In this document: positions 5,697 through 8,096 of the stretch, in pieces | Numbering within the stretch: position 1 is the stretch's first letter | Layout of the letters: each line of letters starts with the position of its first letter | DNA from: Eubacteriales bacterium | Lineage (GTDB): Bacteria; Bacillota; Clostridia; Christensenellales; CAG-138 | Direction: 5' to 3' | Assembly (NCBI GenBank): GCA_028701165.1 | Contig: JAQVRG010000061.1 | Span: 1 to 8,096, forward strand | DNA length: 8,096 nucleotides | Position numbers and translations under genes: made by a program | The notes under the pieces: generated by a model | What the model saw: the letters and a program-made list of their open reading frames with translations, nothing else | Database searches by the model: none | Told to the model about the DNA's origin: nothing

Positions 5697-6631
5697 CCGC
5701 TGTGCAAAAAAACGACGTTGTCGTCCGGCGTAAACGCGCCCTCCCGCGCCATCTTGAGAAGCCCCGCAAAGGCCTTGCCCGTATAGACGGGATCGAGGAT
5801 CAGCCCCTCGTTTTCCGCAAGCATGCGGATCGCGGCCTGTCCCTCCGCGGAAGGCTTGGCGTAGCCGGGGCCTACCATACCCAGCAAACGCACGTCCGCG
5901 TCCGCGATGGGTTCCCGGTAATCCAACAGCGACGCGGTTTTTCGCATCAGGTCGGGCACGATTCGGTCAAACGGATCGTCATCTACCATAATGCCTGTTA
6001 CCTTGCAATCCGGTAGATACAGCTTCGCGCCTAGCGCCAGCCCCGCGTGTGTGCCGCCGCTTCCGGTGGCGCATACGATATGCGAAAAACGCGTATGCGT
6101 GGCCGCCGCCTGTTCCGCAAGCTCATAAACGCAGCGCACATAGCCAAGCGAGCCAAGCGGCACCGAGCCGCCGACGGGGATACGGTAGCCCTTGCGGCCC
6201 TGCTTGTCAAGCGCCGCGCAAATATCGTCCATCTGCGCGTAGATATCCGCATAGTCGTCCGTATCCACAAAGCGCACGTCCGCGCCCAGCAGGTCGTTAA
6301 GAATTTGGTTGCCCCTTCTTTCCCAAACGCCGCGCTTTTTAAGGATCAGCACCGCGTGCATCCCGAGCTTGTTGGCGCAGGCGGCCGTCAGCATGGCGTG
6401 GTTGCTCTGCGCCCCGCCCGTGGTGAGCACGGTATCCGCGCCCTGCGCCTTGGCGTCATGGAGAAGGTATTCAAGCTTGCGTACCTTGTTGCCGCCAAGG
6501 CTTACGCCCGTCATGTCGTCGCGCTTTATGTACACGTTGGTATGCAGCGCCGCGCTGACGTTGGGCAGCCGGTATAGCGGCGTAGGCAGCACCGCAAGCG
6601 GGATGCGGGGTATCTCCGACAGGTTTTTCAT
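5666..6631 (-). CDS. dcyD: D-cysteine desulfhydrase (PLP fold type II)
   Basis: PLP enzyme of the D-cysteine desulfhydrase/ACC deaminase family, expected to break D-cysteine into pyruvate, sulfide and ammonia in the cytoplasm. In the 321-residue protein, K49 in GGNKVRKLEYL is the Schiff-base lysine. GGAQSNHA (72-79), IPVGGSVPLGSLGYV (151-165), the phosphate-binding ATGSGGTHAGLALG (188-201), PGYAKPSAEG (255-264), LDPVYTGKAFAGL (279-291) and LHSGGAGGLFA (309-319) match E. coli DcyD as I recall it. T284 and S311 occupy positions that are Glu and Leu in true ACC deaminases, favouring desulfhydrase. The ATG at 6631 has an AAAGGAGG Shine-Dalgarno at 6640-6647, 8 nt upstream; an ATG at 6832 would add 67 non-family residues and cross the promoter. 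Its last codons lie in the second copy of a tandem repeat. Related substrates such as L-cysteate or other D-amino acids are not excluded. Confidence 0.88.
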   Translation of the reverse strand: MKNLSEIPRIPLAVLPTPLYRLPNVSAALHTNVYIKRDDMTGVSLGGNKVRKLEYLLHDAKAQGADTVLTTGGAQSNHAMLTAACANKLGMHAVLILKKRGVWERRGNQILNDLLGADVRFVDTDDYADIYAQMDDICAALDKQGRKGYRIPVGGSVPLGSLGYVRCVYELAEQAAATHTRFSHIVCATGSGGTHAGLALGAKLYLPDCKVTGIMVDDDPFDRIVPDLMRKTASLLDYREPIADADVRLLGMVGPGYAKPSAEGQAAIRMLAENEGLILDPVYTGKAFAGLLKMAREGAFTPDDNVVFLHSGGAGGLFAIS

Positions 6632-6677
6632 AGGAAACGCCTCCTTTGGGCAGCACGCATAACGCGTCTGCTCTTTT

Positions 6678-6706
6678 ATTATAGCCGCAAGCGCACGGCG
6701 CGTCCA
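6678..6706 (-). promoter_or_regulatory. Probable promoter for dcyD
   Basis: On the minus strand TATAAT (6683-6678) is a perfect -10 box; 17 bp upstream is TGGACG (6706-6701), four of six matches to the -35 consensus. The predicted start is near 6671, about 40 nt before the dcyD ATG. The -35 directly abuts that of the divergent acyltransferase promoter. Confidence 0.7.
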
Positions 6707-6735
6707 TTGCTTTGCGCGCGGAATCATGCTATGAT
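6707..6735 (+). promoter_or_regulatory. Possible promoter for the acyltransferase gene
   Basis: TATGAT (6730-6735) is a good -10 box, and TTGCTT (6707-6712), with a 17-bp spacer, is a weak -35 (TTG conserved only). The predicted start is near 6742, about 30 nt before the ATG at 6773. Its place in a divergent intergenic region supports it more than its sequence does. Confidence 0.5.
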
Positions 6736-6772
6736 ACGGAAAACCGGATTGATTTTGAAGGACTGAATCGCC

Positions 6773-8011
6773 ATGGCTATGCAAAAAAGCCGACGCGGAA
6801 GCATGCCCGCGCCGAACCCTGTGTTCTATCATCTGGTGATGCCGCCGTTAAGGCTGTATCTCTTTATTCGGTATAACTACAGAAAGCCCAAAACGCTGCC
6901 CCCCATACCCAAGGGCGAGCCCTTTGTGGTGCTGGGAAGCCACGCGTCCAATTTGGACTTTCTTTTTACGTTTACGGCGCTGTATCCGCATAGGATGAAC
7001 GCGCTGGTCTCAAGCTACTTCTTTGGCGGCAAAGCGCTATCGATGCTGTTAAGAAGCCTTCGCTGCATCCCACGCAAACAGTTCACGGCCGATCCCGCCT
7101 CCATCCGTGCGATGCTCAGCGTGATCAAGCGCGGCGGCAGCGTGCTCTTGTATCCCGAAGGCGAGGTCAACGGCACGGGACGCTTTGACCGGATGCCGCC
7201 GGGCATAGGACGGCTTTGCAAGCTGATGGGCGTGCGCATATACGCAGCCGTCAACAGCGGCAGCTATATGACGCGCCCCAAGTGGAGCGGCTGCGAGCGC
7301 AAGGGCAAGGTGGAATGCCGGGTATCGCTGATCGCGGACGCGGCAACGGTGCGCGAGCTTTCCCCGCGCGCGTTGGAAGAGCGGATTCAAAAGGCGCTCT
7401 ATTACGACGATCACGCGTGGCAGAAGCGGGCGCGCGTGCCCTTCAAGCGCGGCGCGCGTGCGGAGGGACTCCAACATCTGCTTTATCGATGCCCCCGCTG
7501 CGGCGCGGAGGGACAAATGCGCGCGCGCGGCGACACGCTAAGCTGCGTTTGCTGCGGCAACGGCGCGCGCATGGACGTATACGGGCTGCTGCACCCTTTG
7601 AAAAAGGGCGACAAAATCTTTGACAACGTCGCGGACTGGGTGCGCTTTGAGCGCGACGCGCTCAAGCGCGAGACGGCGCTGCCGGATTTTCACATGCAGT
7701 GCAAGGGCTCTATCCTCCTGCATCTTGACGCGGGCAAAACCAGTTACCGCCCCGTCGGCGACGGCGTTGTCGGAATCGGCCGCGATTTCATCACCTATGA
7801 AGGCGTCAGGCTTAATAAGCGCGTAAGCCTTCAATGGGCGCTAAAGGATTTCTATAAGACCCCCTTCAGCTCCGGCACGCATATGGAGATCCCGGGCGAG
7901 GAAGAACCGCGTACGGCGCTGGTGACGGAAAACCGGCAGCTTCTGCAAAAATACATATTCGCCGTTGACACGCTTTACGACCTGCGAGAGGCGGAAGCTA
8001 CAAAAGCATAA
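6773..8011 (+). CDS. PlsC-like acyltransferase with zinc-ribbon C-terminal extension
   Basis: The N-terminal half (about residues 15-215) is a glycerolipid acyltransferase of the PlsC/LPLAT superfamily, expected to move an acyl chain to a lysophospholipid or similar acceptor at the inner face of the membrane. Visible motifs are HX4D (H57-A-S-N-L-D62; a Ser replaces the usual Asn before His), a basic segment LRCIPRKQF (96-104), and YPEGEVNGTGR (127-137), equivalent to the FPEG(T)R motif. The protein continues for about 190 residues beyond a typical 200-250-residue PlsC: two knuckles, C240-x2-C243 and C258-x2-C261, look like a zinc ribbon, followed by an unrecognised region (about 265-405) ending in a probable helix. 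The ATG at 6773 follows GAAGGA at 6757-6762; an ATG at 6779 is less well placed. No clear transmembrane helix. The substrate is unknown; the 3' end overlaps a convergent gene by 14 bp. Confidence 0.87.
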   Translation: MAMQKSRRGSMPAPNPVFYHLVMPPLRLYLFIRYNYRKPKTLPPIPKGEPFVVLGSHASNLDFLFTFTALYPHRMNALVSSYFFGGKALSMLLRSLRCIPRKQFTADPASIRAMLSVIKRGGSVLLYPEGEVNGTGRFDRMPPGIGRLCKLMGVRIYAAVNSGSYMTRPKWSGCERKGKVECRVSLIADAATVRELSPRALEERIQKALYYDDHAWQKRARVPFKRGARAEGLQHLLYRCPRCGAEGQMRARGDTLSCVCCGNGARMDVYGLLHPLKKGDKIFDNVADWVRFERDALKRETALPDFHMQCKGSILLHLDAGKTSYRPVGDGVVGIGRDFITYEGVRLNKRVSLQWALKDFYKTPFSSGTHMEIPGEEEPRTALVTENRQLLQKYIFAVDTLYDLREAEATKA

Positions 8012-8096
8012 CGACGCGCTGCCCCTCAGAAAGGGTTTCGGGCAGCTCCGGCGCGATGGAGCGGATGGCGGTACGCGTGGTGTCGTACCGCTTTGC
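7998..8096 (-). CDS. 3' end of an unidentified minus-strand gene
   Basis: The minus strand is open from the window edge to a TAG at 7998-8000, giving the final 32 residues of a protein that starts outside the window (AKRYDTTRTAIRSIAPELPE, ending GQRVVMLL). Third codon positions are mostly G or C as in the neighbouring genes, which supports real coding, and the opposite strand is unused after the acyltransferase stop. The last 14 bp overlap the acyltransferase 3' end, tail to tail. I do not recognise the family from this fragment and assign no function. Confidence 0.68.
   Translation of the reverse strand, partial: AKRYDTTRTAIRSIAPELPETLSEGQRVVMLL

Noticed and set aside
5334..5733. Small plus-strand open frames of 71-72 codons in the repeat region
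   Set aside because: They overlap the hpt terminator hairpin and the tandem repeats, with no ribosome site or family resemblance; two have similar sequence only because the repeat is duplicated.
6632..6832. A 67-residue N-terminal extension of DcyD
   Set aside because: It would run through the predicted promoter and the AAAGGAGG ribosome site, and matches nothing in the family.

Overview
The window looks like ordinary chromosome of a high-GC member of the Bacillota, most likely an uncultured clostridial lineage. This rests on the YitT-family, PepV/Sapep-type, YchF, TilS and HPRT proteins, strong Shine-Dalgarno sequences (AAAGGAGG type), sigma-A-like promoters close to consensus, GC-rich third codon positions throughout, and a tilS-hpt gene pair typical of Gram-positive bacteria. 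The taxonomic call is an inference. No phage, plasmid, transposase, CRISPR, rRNA or tRNA signal was seen.

Layout from left to right: (1) the 3' part of a YitT-family membrane protein gene (+), then a PepV-like M20 metallopeptidase (+) 42 bp downstream. (2) A strong hairpin at 2070-2108 between convergent genes, then ychF (-). (3) A 197-bp divergent region with a perfect-consensus promoter for ychF and an opposed, overlapping promoter for tilS. (4) A tilS-hpt operon (+) closed by a perfect hairpin at 5341-5367. (5) A 328-bp non-coding stretch (5338-5665) of stacked stem-loops and a roughly 122-bp unit present twice in tandem; the second unit runs into the 3' end of the next gene. (6) A D-cysteine desulfhydrase gene (-), with abutting divergent promoters. 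(7) An acyltransferase with a zinc-ribbon-containing C-terminal extension (+). (8) The last 32 codons of an unidentified minus-strand gene that overlaps the acyltransferase tail to tail.

The genes are mostly housekeeping: peptide turnover, ribosome-associated ATPase, tRNA-Ile lysidine synthesis, purine salvage, D-cysteine breakdown and probably phospholipid acylation. Apart from the tilS-hpt pair they do not form a pathway. I found no convincing new multi-gene system. The points most worth a second look are the tandem repeat carrying a duplicated gene tail, the overlapping ychF/tilS promoters with a palindrome over the tilS start site, and the acyltransferase fused to a zinc-ribbon region.
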